The notes under the pieces are model-generated. The model was not told where the DNA came from, did no database searches, and saw only the letters and a list, made by a program, of their open reading frames with translations. A stretch of DNA of 64,000 bases from Liopterus haemorrhoidalis. Lineage: Eukaryota; Arthropoda; Insecta; Coleoptera; Dytiscidae. The stretch is from positions 25,445,253 through 25,509,252 of the forward strand of contig OZ020625.1 of NCBI GenBank assembly GCA_963971575.1, read 5' to 3'. The translations under genes were made by a program, and so were the position numbers. This document shows, in pieces, positions 42,001 to 49,344 of this stretch (position 1 is its first letter; every line of letters begins with the position of its first letter).

Positions 42001-44091
42001 GAACAGCTTATATATGTATTGTTTTTTTATTAATGTACTTCTAAAAAGAACCAAAATAATATTTATTAAGTTAATTATTAAATAAAATAACTATAATGTT
42101 TCTGAAGCTATAAGCTGTTCACTTTTGTAAGAACACACTAGATCTGGTTATTTTGGTTACTTTTATGGTGTGTTACTGACTTTAAATGTCAATTAAAAAT
42201 AATCCTTACGCTGTAAAACCGACTTTAGGTTGATAAGGTTATGATCACTATAATTAAGATATCATTTTTCATTATGACATATGTCAAACGGATCAACATT
42301 TTAAATAAGTGACATTTTTTAATACCAACATGACATACAGCTTCAAAGGTGCAAACTATTGGAAACAAAATTCCCTCTTAGTTTGTTCTTACAAAAGTGA
42401 ACCGCTTATACTCACTCTAACCTAACTTTTTGATTTCACAAAAAAAAGTTAACTTTTGTTTCCACTCTGTTTCCCAGAAGTGGTGGTCTAAAAATCTGAA
42501 AAAAATCTCAATAATGTACATTGATGGAAACCAAAATAGTTCAAAAGGAATTTTTGTCAGATTTATTTTTTATTGTTGAAAAAATACATATTTTATTTTA
42601 AAAGTTCATGTAGTATTTTAAGGAAAAGTTCTTTGTACATAGAATAACAAACGGTACATTATTTTCAAAATATTGTTCATTTTGACTTGATTACCGCAAA
42701 AAAAATAATGTTCCACACATATACAGTCTGTTCCAAACGGTTAAGCGGAACTAAATTTTGCAATCTAGTTACTTTCATCGTTTAAATCGTGCTTTTCGAC
42801 CGTTTTGTTTAAGCTTTGTAAATCATACTTACAATACACATGTTTTGGTTAAGGTTAATATCATTTTAAATTGTCATTTTCTTTATATTTTGATTTTTTG
42901 TGTCATTCTTAATACAAATTTCCCATTTATTAATTTTTTTGTCATTAAAATATATAAAAAAATAATTTAATTTTGACATAGGTCATTCGTTTCCATGGTT
43001 TCATTGTTGTAATTTCAAATTTTGACAGTCCAACATGAAAAATGAAATAAAAAAGCAAGGTCCCTTGTCGTGACAACCTAAAAGAACGAAATTCCCATTT
43101 AGTTCCGCCTAAGCGTTTGAAACAGACTGTAGCTGCTTTAACTTGGGTACTAGATACCTGAAAAACACTAAAATATGCGAAAATTCACACTTCACTTCAA
43201 TTTTTTATTAGATTCAACACATTTATTAATTAGTACATCATAAACTGCAGCCACAAGTCTTTTTACAATTTCCTGTATAATATATTCGTCTATTTTGAAA
43301 TGTATCACTGTATACCTGCGAAACCCAGAAATATGTAAAAATTCTCACTTCACATCTATTTTTCAATATTTGTTTCAACATTTTTACTAATAATTATGTC
43401 ACAAGCTGCATCCACAAGTCTTATTCGAATTTCAAGTATAATATATTCCTTCATTTTGACAGTTGTCAGTGTTTTAATGTTAATGTTAATGTCAGAAGTT
43501 TGATATATACAAACTTCTAACATTATGCGTTAAATATTTTCTTACGTTTATCCACTAAATTGGAGCTATGAATGCTTATACGGATTTGTGTAGAATTAAC
43601 ATTGTTATGCGTTAACATTAACACTATGAATTACGTACTATCTATTAAAACATGAGCTCTGAATGATATTTAAGATTACCTCCTTAAGGAGGTAAGTGTC
43701 CACGTAGGTGTACGTGGCGCATGAGAGGGTTAATCACGTTCACTCACGTTTTGAACGGCCCTGTTACAACGTATCACGAAAATTTACAACACGCGCCCGT
43801 TACTACTGTACGGATGGGACATTTTTTCTTTTTTTTTCAATTTTGTTCTAAACCTCTCTTTTTTTTTACAGGAAATTAAAACTAAAACAACAAATCTTCA
43901 CAGGAGGTACCGATAGCAGATTTGTCCGAGAACTCGGTGTACCTGCCATTGGATTCTCACCGATGAATAACACACCACTTCTTTTGCACGATCATAATGA
44001 ATTTTTGAACAAGTCAACATTCCTTCGTGGAATTGAAATCTACAAAAAAATTATTACTAATGTTACTAACGTTGAAGATCGTACTGGTTAA
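22916..44091 (+). CDS. ACY1: Aminoacylase-1 (N-acyl-L-amino-acid amidohydrolase), seven exons, complete
   Basis: The CDS joins 22916-22994, 31012-31181, 31307-31478, 31585-31731, 37462-37649, 40695-40924 and 43872-44091: 402 codons, phases all compatible, GT-AG throughout. The cytosolic M20 metallo-amidohydrolase releases free amino acids from N-acetyl amino acids. Metal and catalytic residues line up with human ACY1 at a constant offset of five: His75 (NSHMD), Asp108 (ARGAQDMK), Glu142/Glu143 (PDEEVGG), Glu170 (LDEG), His201 (GKAGHGS, dimerisation-domain His) and His368 (LLLHDH). Length 401 aa against about 408 in human. Peptidase domain about 1-183 and 300-401; lid/dimerisation domain about 184-300. 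Introns 1, 4, 5 and 6 are several kb and full of transposons. Likely functional. Confidence 0.95.
22995..24682. other. ACY1 intron 1, proximal part
   Basis: At 23150-23730, AT-rich repetitive text of the form 'tttttaagggggtacaaagt' recurs four or five times at roughly 170-180-bp intervals, a decayed tandem repeat. At 23930-24110 and 24250-24430 there are diverged family E units (GCGGAACTAGATTTT ... AGTTCC). No coding sequence. Confidence 0.45.
24683..24862. mobile_element. Family E MITE (GGCTATTCCAAACGTTTAGG)
   Basis: 180 bp with TA on both sides (24681-24682, 24863-24864). The inverted ends carry AGGCGGAACT / AGTTCCGCCT. The same family occurs at 37249-37421, 42724-43129 and 57491-57897. 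Tc1/mariner-type by its TA target. Confidence 0.75.
24908..25822. mobile_element. TIR element with 8-bp duplication TAAAACGT
   Basis: 915 bp, ends GGTACTATTCTACTTTAGCA / TGCTAAAGTAGAATAGTGCC, flanked by identical TAAAACGT (24900-24907, 25823-25830). Within it, about 25265-25380 and 25520-25608 form a second inverted pair (TTAGGTTTAGTTA / TAACTAAACCTAA, and matching GCCGAAA / TTTCGGC), probably a nested foldback. No coding sequence. An 8-bp duplication suggests the hAT or P class. Confidence 0.75.
26217..27307. mobile_element. Family F MITE (AGCKGTTCACTTTTGTAAGA), split by an insertion
   Basis: Left part 26217-26484 and right part 27280-27307 join into a MITE of about 296 bp equal to the copies at 41714-42008 and 42113-42406. 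TA flanks are visible. It is interrupted by the TA element at 26485-27279. Confidence 0.85.
26485..27279. mobile_element. 795-bp TA element inside a family F MITE
   Basis: Ends TGGTATATTTCAAAGTAGAA / CTACTTTGAAATAGACCA with TA duplicated on both sides. The undisturbed family F copies read 'agatctagtgtg' at this point, proving the insertion. The interior is AT-rich with no recognisable transposase. Confidence 0.85.
27493..27635. mobile_element. Short hAT MITE (CAGTGTTTCTCAAAC ends)
   Basis: Starts CAGTGTTTCTCAAACTTTTT and ends GGTTGGGAAACACTG with GCGGCCCAC / CCGCGGCACAC sub-terminal blocks. A second similar right end occurs at about 28120-28143 (GCTTGGGAAACGCTG). No matching 8-bp duplication found, so boundaries may be rearranged. 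Confidence 0.65.
28149..28303 (-). pseudogene. RTE-like reverse transcriptase scrap
   Basis: On the minus strand the text translates to [19 protein letters not shown] followed, after stops, by [11 protein letters not shown]. This matches the GVKQGD.LSPLLFN...LE and LG(Y/F)ADD(I/L)DII core of non-LTR reverse transcriptases; the catalytic second Asp of YADD is Val. Only about 50 codons remain. In ACY1 intron 1. Confidence 0.7.
28900..29090. mobile_element. Family D MITE fragment
   Basis: Contains GCGTTCACAGCTCTAAAAT, TTTGTCATATGATAAGC and CGTTCACAGCACTAAATT, matching the blocks of the family D element at 6496-7062. Ends not fixed. Confidence 0.45.
29215..29860 (+). pseudogene. Mariner transposase with internal deletion and frameshift
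   Basis: The N-terminal HTH region ([40 protein letters not shown]) runs directly into the C-terminal catalytic half ([26 protein letters not shown]), so the section with the first catalytic Asp is deleted. A frameshift near 29600 moves the rest to another frame: [20 protein letters not shown] to GAYFDE, stop near 29858. The second and third Asp are present. Different mariner lineage from the intact one (cecropia/irritans-like by its HDNARPHTA and TDYHFF motifs). Flanking TIRs not recognised. Confidence 0.8.
29906..30596 (-). repeat. Family B repeat, copy 5 (with GTCT microsatellite)
   Basis: Complete minus-oriented copy: ACCGACCGCCAACATATATA at the left, TCCTGTGGTGGCCACAGCTG at the right, and a (GTCT)n tract at about 30026-30127. 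An ATCTATTTATCTATTTTAGT triplication at 30410-30460. Located in ACY1 intron 1, about 420 bases upstream of exon 2. Confidence 0.75.
31012..31181 (+). CDS. ACY1: ACY1 exon 2
   Basis: Acceptor TTTGTTTACAG, donor GAG|GTAAAA. Encodes [16 protein letters not shown] through LTWPGKEP and [13 protein letters not shown], including metal ligand His75 and the adjacent conserved Asp77. Confidence 0.95.
31307..31478 (+). CDS. ACY1: ACY1 exon 3
   Basis: Acceptor GATGTAG, donor CCAG|GTAGGC. Encodes [30 protein letters not shown] (bridging Asp108) and TIHLSFVP. Intron 2 is only 125 bases. Confidence 0.95.
31585..31731 (+). CDS. ACY1: ACY1 exon 4
   Basis: Acceptor TTATTACAG, donor TGGC|GTAAGT. Encodes [14 protein letters not shown] (catalytic Glu142 and ligand Glu143), [10 protein letters not shown] (Glu170) and FNGERNIW. 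Reading past the donor meets a stop, which confirms the splice. Confidence 0.95.
31775..33784. mobile_element. 2-kb TIR element in ACY1 intron 4
   Basis: Ends TATAGTAAAGGAGACTTTAG / AAATTCTCCTTTACTATA are inverted repeats. A second inverted pair of about 100 bases lies inside: 31949-32050 and 32964-33056 (CTAGGATGATTAAGTAAAGG and mirror, GTGTGGAAACC / GGTTTCCACAC). It may be two nested elements. No transposase recognised. It starts only 44 bases after the exon 4 donor. Confidence 0.6.
33785..34747. other. ACY1 intron 4, unclassified AT-rich DNA
   Basis: No coding hallmarks or paired termini seen; short reading frames at 33945-34133 and 34081-34308 have no recognisable content. Confidence 0.4.
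34748..34819 (-). repeat. tRNA-derived SINE-like head
   Basis: On the minus strand GTAGCACAGTGGTTCACTC (A box) is followed by GAGATCGATTCCTAG (B box). The spacing resembles a tRNA but the stems are imperfect. Confidence 0.45.
35087..36010 (-). pseudogene. Non-LTR retrotransposon (Jockey-like) 3' end, split by a hAT MITE
   Basis: On the minus strand the text across the MITE joins as [15 protein letters not shown] (codons shared between 35999-35988 and 35685-35660), then [11 protein letters not shown], and after frameshifts [20 protein letters not shown] and [14 protein letters not shown]. This is the characteristic C-terminus of Jockey/LOA-type ORF2 (LEYAS.IW.P...IEKVQRRF). The remainder toward 35087 is 3' UTR and the tail is a (TAAA)n run at about 35066-35088. 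A 5'-truncated dead copy. Confidence 0.75.
35686..35979. mobile_element. hAT MITE inside the retrotransposon
   Basis: 294 bp, ends CAGTGTTTCTCAGTC / TTGAGAAACACTG with 8-bp flanks CTCTAATT and CTTTAATT (7 of 8 equal). Removing it restores the reading frame of the retrotransposon. Interior has repeated GCGGACCAC motifs. Confidence 0.85.
36057..37124 (+). repeat. Family A repeat, copy 4
   Basis: Plus-oriented copy in ACY1 intron 4. Starts TTAGGGTTTTGTAGGTATGA, contains a (GTCT)n tract, a decayed tRNA-like unit at about 36605-36690 (AGAGTTCGAACCTGTC) and the 3' hairpin GTGTGAAAATTCACAC near 37095. Confidence 0.7.
37249..37421. mobile_element. Family E MITE next to ACY1 exon 5
   Basis: Ends GTCTTTGGTTTAAGTGGAAC / GTTCCACTTAAACATTTGGA with TA context, about 40 bases upstream of the exon 5 acceptor. 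Confidence 0.6.
37462..37649 (+). CDS. ACY1: ACY1 exon 5
   Basis: Acceptor TTCTTCCAAAG, donor TAC|GTAAGT. Encodes [20 protein letters not shown] (His201), [12 protein letters not shown] and [12 protein letters not shown]. Intron 4 before it is 5.7 kb, with a MITE ending only about 40 bases upstream of the acceptor. Confidence 0.9.
37972..40281 (+). repeat. Family A repeat, copy 5, interrupted by a hAT element
   Basis: 5' part 37972-38031 (AGGGTTTTGTAGGTATATCC) and 3' part 39517-40281 (to AATTCACATTTTACATCA) in ACY1 intron 5, separated by the element at 38032-39508. Confidence 0.7.
38032..39508. mobile_element. Non-autonomous hAT element carrying a 121-bp minisatellite
   Basis: 1477 bp, ends TAGAGATGGG / CCCATCTCTA, flanked by GTCTGTCT (38024-38031, 39509-39516). 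The host tract is itself GTCT-rich, so the duplication is supportive rather than decisive. Sub-terminal blocks are rich in GAGCCGGCTC and GATCC GGCTCA palindromes. From 38131 a unit starting TAAACATGTTCCCGAGACAC repeats at exactly 121-bp steps (38131, 38252, 38373, 38494); diverged units follow at about 38770-39060. Reading frames through it are repeat artefacts. Confidence 0.85.
40282..40694. other. ACY1 intron 5, distal part
   Basis: AT-rich. A short repeat 'tatcaggttc' occurs three times at 40400-40480. No coding evidence. Confidence 0.4.
40695..40924 (+). CDS. ACY1: ACY1 exon 6
   Basis: Acceptor TTGGCTACAG, donor GACAT|GTAAGT (phase 2). Encodes [20 protein letters not shown] (human [20 protein letters not shown]), [10 protein letters not shown] and [17 protein letters not shown]. 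Confidence 0.95.
41205..41538 (+). pseudogene. Transposase N-terminal HTH remnant (IS630/Tc1-related family)
   Basis: The frame reads [40 protein letters not shown] and [13 protein letters not shown], then stops. This layout (glutamine-rich start, 'GPL.....V..R...A..IS..T..RI') is the N-terminal DNA-binding region of a common insect DDE transposase family. The catalytic domain is missing and the stop falls in the terminal repeat of the adjacent element at 41518. In ACY1 intron 6. Confidence 0.5.
41714..42008. mobile_element. Family F MITE, copy 2
   Basis: 295 bp, ends AGCGGTTCACTTTTGTAAGA / TCTTACAAAAGTGAACAGCT, TA on both sides (41712-41713, 42009-42010). Confidence 0.85.
42113..42406. mobile_element. 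Family F MITE, copy 3 (inverted relative to copy 2)
   Basis: 294 bp, ends AGCTGTTCACTTTTGTAAGA / TCTTACAAAAGTGAACCGCT, TA flanks. It is the reverse complement of copy 2 with few differences, so the two form an inverted pair about 100 bases apart in the intron transcript. Confidence 0.85.
42430..43207 (+). repeat. Family A fragment, interrupted by family E MITE
   Basis: Matches family A at GGTGGTCTAAAAATCTGAAA and AAAAGGAATTTTTGTCAGAT (about 42470-42570), then again at the 3' end (GCGAAAATTCACACTTCACT, about 43180). A further 3' end remnant is at about 43315-43365. Confidence 0.55.
42724..43129. mobile_element. Family E MITE, 406 bp
   Basis: Ends CAGTCTGTTCCAAACGGTTA / TAAGCGTTTGAAACAGACTG with TA at 42722-42723 and 43130-43131. 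Inner AAGCGGAACT / AGTTCCGCCT blocks mark the family. Confidence 0.8.
43872..44091 (+). CDS. ACY1: ACY1 exon 7 (last)
   Basis: Acceptor TTTTTTTTACAG, stop TAA 44089-44091. Encodes [32 protein letters not shown] (His368) and [11 protein letters not shown], ending NVEDRTG. A hAT MITE begins 25 bases after the stop. Confidence 0.95.
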
Positions 44092-44116
44092 AGTGGGTAT
44101 AGAATATTCTCTAGGT

Positions 44117-44257
44117 CAGTGTTTCTCAAACTTCCGACAGTTGCGGACCACCATCAAGAAAAAAAAAATTCAAATAGGCCCATTATTAATACTAATGAAA
44201 TTTTGTATGTGCGGGCCACAAAGAACTGACCCGCGGACCACAGTTTGGGAAACACTG
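44117..44257. mobile_element. hAT MITE in the ACY1 3' UTR
   Basis: 141 bp, ends CAGTGTTTCTCAAACTTC / TTTGGGAAACACTG, flanks CTCTAGGT / GTCTAGAT (6 of 8 equal). It begins 25 bases after the ACY1 stop and so is transcribed if the poly(A) site is downstream. Confidence 0.75.
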
Positions 44258-44450
44258 GTCTAGATTCTTCTCTGATGTAATATAAGTGCGTTTATTTAGA
44301 TAATGAGACAGATACATTATGCACAAAACGATACGTGTTATGGCGTTAAATATTTTTTAAATATAATATTAATTATTTAAATATAAAATTAAGAAAAATT
44401 TTACCTTAATACTGGCTTTCTTAATTAATTTCTAAATCAATTAATGATTA

Positions 44451-44456
44451 AATAAA
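44451..44456 (+). terminator. Candidate ACY1 polyadenylation signal
   Basis: AATAAA, the first exact signal downstream of the ACY1 stop codon, about 360 bases away. Position-based inference only. Confidence 0.35.
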
Positions 44457-44644
44457 AATATTAGGATTCTATGGCTTTGTGCTCTAAGTCAGGGCTGTCC
44501 AACAAGTCGTTCGCGATTTACCAGTTGATCTTGGCGTGATTTTAAGTAGATCTTTAGTTCAAATAATCTACTGCCTCCGTTTCTAAATAAGTGTCCGATT
44601 TAGGAATTTTATTTGTTCCAAAATAAGTGTCCAATTTCATAAAA

Positions 44645-45370
44645 AAACAGTGGCGAAGGAAGACCTCCGCTAGACTTGCCCTCCCATAAAAAAAATAATA
44701 ATTAAAAAAAAACAGTGGCGAAGGGAAACATACGAGAGACTTGCCCTCCCATAAAAAAAATTTAAAAAAAAATTTAATTTTTTTTTTTTTTTAATATTTA
44801 GATAAGTCTTCAAAAATACATCAAATTATGTTCTATACAAATTTTTGTCCAAGGCTTGGTTGACTAGTTACGAATTAATTATCATGACCATGGAAACGTT
44901 ACATATAAGTATGAAAAAATTGAGACTTGGAAAAATTTTAAATAATTTTACAAAAAAAATTCAAAATTTTTCGTTTTATCAAAAAACGTCTCAAATAAAA
45001 GTTATTAGTAATTGCATTTATAGTAACTTTTGTTCAATAAATTTTTTCGCAATATTTTTCTGTTGCTAAATATTCGCAAAAATCTTAAAATCGACACGAG
45101 TAAACTTCCATTTCTAGTCAACCGATCTTCATAAAAAACAATAGGGTTCTTCCCATTTAATAGGAGAATTTTTTAGTACCAGAACGAACTCTTTAAGTTA
45201 AACCGTTTTTAAGTTATTGTGTATACACACAGACACACACACACACATACGGACGACACTTCGAAAATAGGTTTTTTGGATTCCCTGGACCATGAAACGT
45301 GGTCATCCGTCAAAATCTCGACATCTCGATTACAATACTTGCCCCTTATATATTAAGGTCGGGCAAGTAA
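44645..45370 (+). repeat. Family C repeat, copy 2
   Basis: Two CAGTGGCGAAGG...GACTTGCCCTCCCATAAA units, the family B-like core (GACCATGGAAACGTTACATA), an ACACAC tract and the 3' end CTTATATATTAAGGTCGGGC. Confidence 0.65.
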
Positions 45371-45372
45371 AA

Positions 45373-45373
<1 letters not shown>

Positions 45374-45408
<35 letters not shown>
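45374..45408. repeat. (TA)n microsatellite
   Basis: About 16 uninterrupted TA dinucleotides between two family C copies. Confidence 0.85.
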
Positions 45409-45414
<6 letters not shown>

Positions 45415-45417
<3 letters not shown>

Positions 45418-45805
45418 TTTAAAAATAGATTTAGGAAATCTTCAAAAATACATCAAATTATGTCCAATACAATTTTTTGTCCAAGGTTTGGTTTACTAGT
45501 TACGAATTTTTTTAAATTTTAATGTTTATAACTTTCGTTTCCGGTTTCGGATTTTAATAAAAAACAATAGGGTTCTTCCCAGCTATTAGGAGAATTTTTT
45601 AGTACCAGAACGAACTCTTTAAGTTAAACCGTTTTTGAGTTATCGTGTATACACACAGACACACACACATACGGACGGCACTTCGAAAATAGGTTTTTTG
45701 GATTCCCTGGACCATGAAACGTGGTCATCAGTCAAAATCTCGACATGGAAAATTTTTGCGATTACAATACTTGCCCCTTATATATTAAGGTCGGGCAAGT
45801 AAAAA
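45415..45805 (+). repeat. Family C repeat, copy 3 (partial)
   Basis: 3' two thirds of family C, in tandem with copy 2 and ending in the same TATTAAGGTCGGGCAAGTAA. Confidence 0.6.
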
Positions 45806-45810
45806 GGTAT

Positions 45811-46575
45811 AGGAGGTCTGTTTAAAAAGTATCGCGAATTTTGTGTTTTTTCAAAAATTATTTATTCATGAATATCTATTTTGTCCCCTTCAAAGTAATC
45901 CCCACCAGATATTATACACTTGTTTTTTCTAATCCTCGAAGCACTTGAAAAAATCATTTTTTGTGATCTTGTTCAGCTCCTCCTTCGATGCCGTCTTTAT
46001 CTCCTCAGTCGCAGCGTAGCGTCGTCCTTTCATGGGCCTCTTCAGTTTCGGGAACAAGAAAAAGTCACAGGGGGCCAGATCTGGGGAATACGGTGGCTGC
46101 GGTATTATTAGTGTGTTTTTGGCCAAAAATTCGCGCACAAGCAACGATGTGAATTTCGCAGCGACCCGTCTCATGCCCAAATCGAATGGCACGAGCCAAT
46201 CGATATGTTTAGGTCCTCAGCAACTTATCTAACGGTGATTCGACGATTGGCCAATACTATTTTCTTCACTTCATCAATATTTTTGTCTGTTGTTGACGTG
46301 CTCGGGCGTTCGGCACGCTTTTCGTCGTTCACATCTTCTCGGCCCTCTGAGAACATTTTGTACCACCGATAAACGTTGCTTCGGTCCAAAGTAGCTTCAC
46401 CATATGCCACAGTCAACATTCGGAATGCGTCCGCGCACTTAATATTGTTTTTCACACAAAATTAAACTGTCATCCAAAAATTTGATCGGTGGTAGTTTTG
46501 AAAATAGTGTAGTTTGTAGTGTAGCATCGAAAGTTGAAAGGAAGTATTGTGTTTCACATACTTTTTACGTTAGTA
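45811..46575 (-). mobile_element. Internally deleted mariner
   Basis: Starts near GAGGTCTGTTTAAAAAGTAT and ends near AAACACAATACTTCC on the other strand; only AAAAAGTAT is clearly shared, so the ends are approximate. It contains both ends of a mariner transposase with the middle missing. Confidence 0.65.
45929..46455 (-). pseudogene. Mariner transposase, central catalytic region deleted
   Basis: N-terminal HTH part: MKNNIKCADAFRMLTVAYGE, VYRWYKMFSEGRE, TDKNIDEVKKIVLANRRITV, then an in-frame stop, VAEDLNISIGSCH, a break, DLGMRRVAAKF. It then jumps straight to [20 protein letters not shown] and DFFLFPKLKRPMKGRRY. The stretch with the first (TGDE) and second (HDNA) catalytic Asp is gone. Irritans/SETMAR-like wording (FFLFPKLK), unlike the Mos1-like copy. 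Confidence 0.8.
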
Positions 46576-47288
46576 CTACGCAAAAAATCTGTAGTACTTC
46601 GCAAAAAAGTATAATGTAAAAGGGACTTAAGATAACTAAGTTTGGGTCTAAGCAAACGCTTTCACGAAACAGGATAGGAAAATCCACAAATATAATAATA
46701 ATAGCAAGCTGGAATTCAACTATTACCTGTTATATATATTTTGCACGTTAAACACAAGGCCGCTAGCTTAGGTAGAGTTAACGAGATTAGCAGGAGATTA
46801 CACACAAATATTTGCACTCTAAAGCGGCAGATTTTTATATACCCATTATATATTTGGCCTGCGATTTGAATCTACAAAATTTCAAATTCAATTTTGATCC
46901 GTCAGGGGAAAAATGTTCGGTATTGCTGCACTATAGTCTTATTTTGACAGTTGTTCATTATCTAGCATCAGACGACGCTACTGATATTACTACCAGCTTA
47001 TCCTGACAACGTATCTAAAGATGATATTTTTTTTTTTATATATAATTCTCTGTCCCATTATCTAAATGAAAAAATGTTACATCCATTTGTTTAAATTAGA
47101 TCAACCAGTTTACAGTTTTATTTTTTCTTATGTTATTATGTTCAGATTTTAATGTATGTTACTATTTTTAAATATTTTGTTGTTTTTAGAGATTTTTTAT
47201 TTTATTTCTTTTTTGAGATTGAGTTACCAAATCGCCCAAAGATAAATTTAAAAATAATTTCAAAAGTTAAATATAAACTTAATTATAA
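46576..47288. other. Intergenic AT-rich stretch
   Basis: No gene, paired termini or tandem repeat recognised. A frame at 46812-47006 lacks coding hallmarks. Confidence 0.4.
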
Positions 47289-48059
47289 GGTTCAGTGCCG
47301 GAACTAGGAAAATTGGCGCTCTAGGCAAGACTATTGTTGAACGCCTCTTCATAAATATTAATTATAGACTGTCTATTACTTGCATTAAATTGACTTGACG
47401 TCTTAACAGTTTAGCTTTATAATAGATCCGTAGCACAAGTATAACATGGGCATAAAGATGATTACAAAGCAGTGTCAAACAGAATAAAGAAGGTCCTGTA
47501 ATTCTTATGTTAGGTTTGTGGTATGGATCTATTATTAATGATGCTTTAACTCATTAGTGCATAAAGTTATAAATTTTGATTTTTTTAATGACTCATTAAA
47601 TTATAATGTATAAAATAAGAATTTAAATAAATAAATATTGACTTGTAGATTTTATGTGAAGCATTTCCTTGCTTTGAAAATTTAATTTATACTTCTAAAA
47701 TACAATTTCAAAAAAACTTGCAACATGCTCAATTCCAATATAAAGAAACTAACGACTAGGTGGCAGCACGGACGCCCATTTTATGACGTATTTACTAATA
47801 TGGTCTATTGCTATGAAAATATAATTTTTCCAATACATTTCTGTTCATTTAAAAATTTTGTACTTGTAAAAATTTAGGATAATATGCACTAATGGTGGAT
47901 ATTAACACTAGAAAGACTGAAACTTAGTGTATACCTATATTGCCCAAAAGCAGTCAAAATGACTGCATTGTGAAAGAATAACTAATGTGTAAAGAAATTT
48001 ATTTAAAATTAATTTTTAATATTTTTTTATATTATTTACAGTTATAAAAAAATATGGAA

Positions 48060-49016
48060 AACCATTCAAAATATATTTGCTACTAACATCTGATGCAAGT
48101 CAGAATTTGATGCTAAATTTGTTGGGTTTATTAGGCATATACTGTATAAACCTGCATCTGGCGTTCGAAGGAAATAATTGCTCGTCAACTGTTATATTTT
48201 GCCCTGGTTGATAGCAAGCTTGACTGTTTTCAATGAACTTATCCCATATTTCCGAAACCAAGGCAAATTTATTTGTTTGTAGGCGCCTACTTCTTTCGGT
48301 TCTTTTATCAAAACGAATAAATCGTAGGATTAGCTTGAACTTTTCTCTGGCCATAGTTTTTCTAAAAAATTCGGGACCCCACTTTGCTGACTATAAATAA
48401 CTCAATTTTAAATTTTTTGCCTCGTAAGCTCCACGAGCATATAAAATCCCAATAAATGCACGTATTTCCGGTAATGATGTTGCCAATGTTCCGGTAATGA
48501 TGTTGTCCAATCGTGCCTCAAAATTCGTTGACATTCTTCTTCTGTGCACTTTTTTATATGTTTGATAACATGGTTATCTATTATCAACGAGAATGCACTG
48601 ATAAGATTATCTGCCATAATGTTCCTTTTTGCGTAGCGTGTTGGCCCTTTCACACACTTGAAAATACAAGTAGATGGTAACCTTCCAGGAATACCACCTT
48701 CATCAAATTTTGACCACACAGTAACATCGGCAGCTGTTTCGGTCTCCTGAAAGGTGTTTTCAGTTTCTTCATCAGAGTCTGAACAACTTAGCACCCTACA
48801 CCTTTTCCTGGGCATATTAATGACACTTTCATTTTCATCATTGGTGATCGACTCTTCATCGCTATCTTCAGTTTCAGATGTTTCACTTTGAATATGAACC
48901 GTTTCATCTTCAGATGATAGTTCAGAATTTATTGAATCTGATTCTATATCGGAGCACTCTTCACTTATGTTCGTTAGCTTTTCCAATAACTCACTTCTAT
49001 TCGACATTTCTTTCAT
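48060..49016 (-). pseudogene. piggyBac transposase, C-terminally truncated
   Basis: From Met near 49007 (MSNRSELLEKLTNISEE) through an acidic Ser/Glu/Asp-rich N-terminus (DSINSELSSEDETVHI) and a basic PRKRCRV cluster into the DDE_Tnp_1_7 domain. A frameshift and a stop occur near 48380-48430. The frame resumes as WGPEFFRKTMAREKFKLILR and reaches VDEQLFPSNARCRFIQYMPN (first catalytic Asp). A TGA replaces the Trp of the usual KFGIKFW, and LASDV then leads into the 3' end. The second and third catalytic Asp and the Cys-rich C-terminus are deleted. Confidence 0.85.
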
Positions 49017-49344
49017 GAATTTAGGGCGTAAATGATATAAAATAAACAACTTGTTAGAACAAGTATCACTGCATAAAGATACGAACACTAGATTATAACA
49101 AGTACTACAATAGTTTATTGAGTTTCTGATTCTAGCGTCACGAAAAAAAAATAGGAGAGATAGGGCCGGAGGGTATGCGGAAAGAGACGAAGCTGTGAGG
49201 CTAGTATCAAAATAACTTCCACATAACCTAACCACAGCGCCGGACCGGCCATAAAAGAAATTTACTCAATTTGATAATAAGAGTCATTTGATTATTTTAA
49301 ATTTCCCAAGCAGTCAAAACGACTGCTTTTGGGCAATATAGGTA

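Larger units (their letters stand above)
41518..43672. mobile_element. Element bounded by CATTCAGAGCTC-type inverted ends (family D related)
   Basis: 41518-41585 and 43600-43668 are inverted repeats of about 58 near-identical bases (TCATGTTTTAATAGATAGTA, CGTAATTCATAGTG). Inside lie two family F MITEs, a family A fragment and a family E MITE. Whether this is one element with nested insertions or two converging copies cannot be told. Confidence 0.5.
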
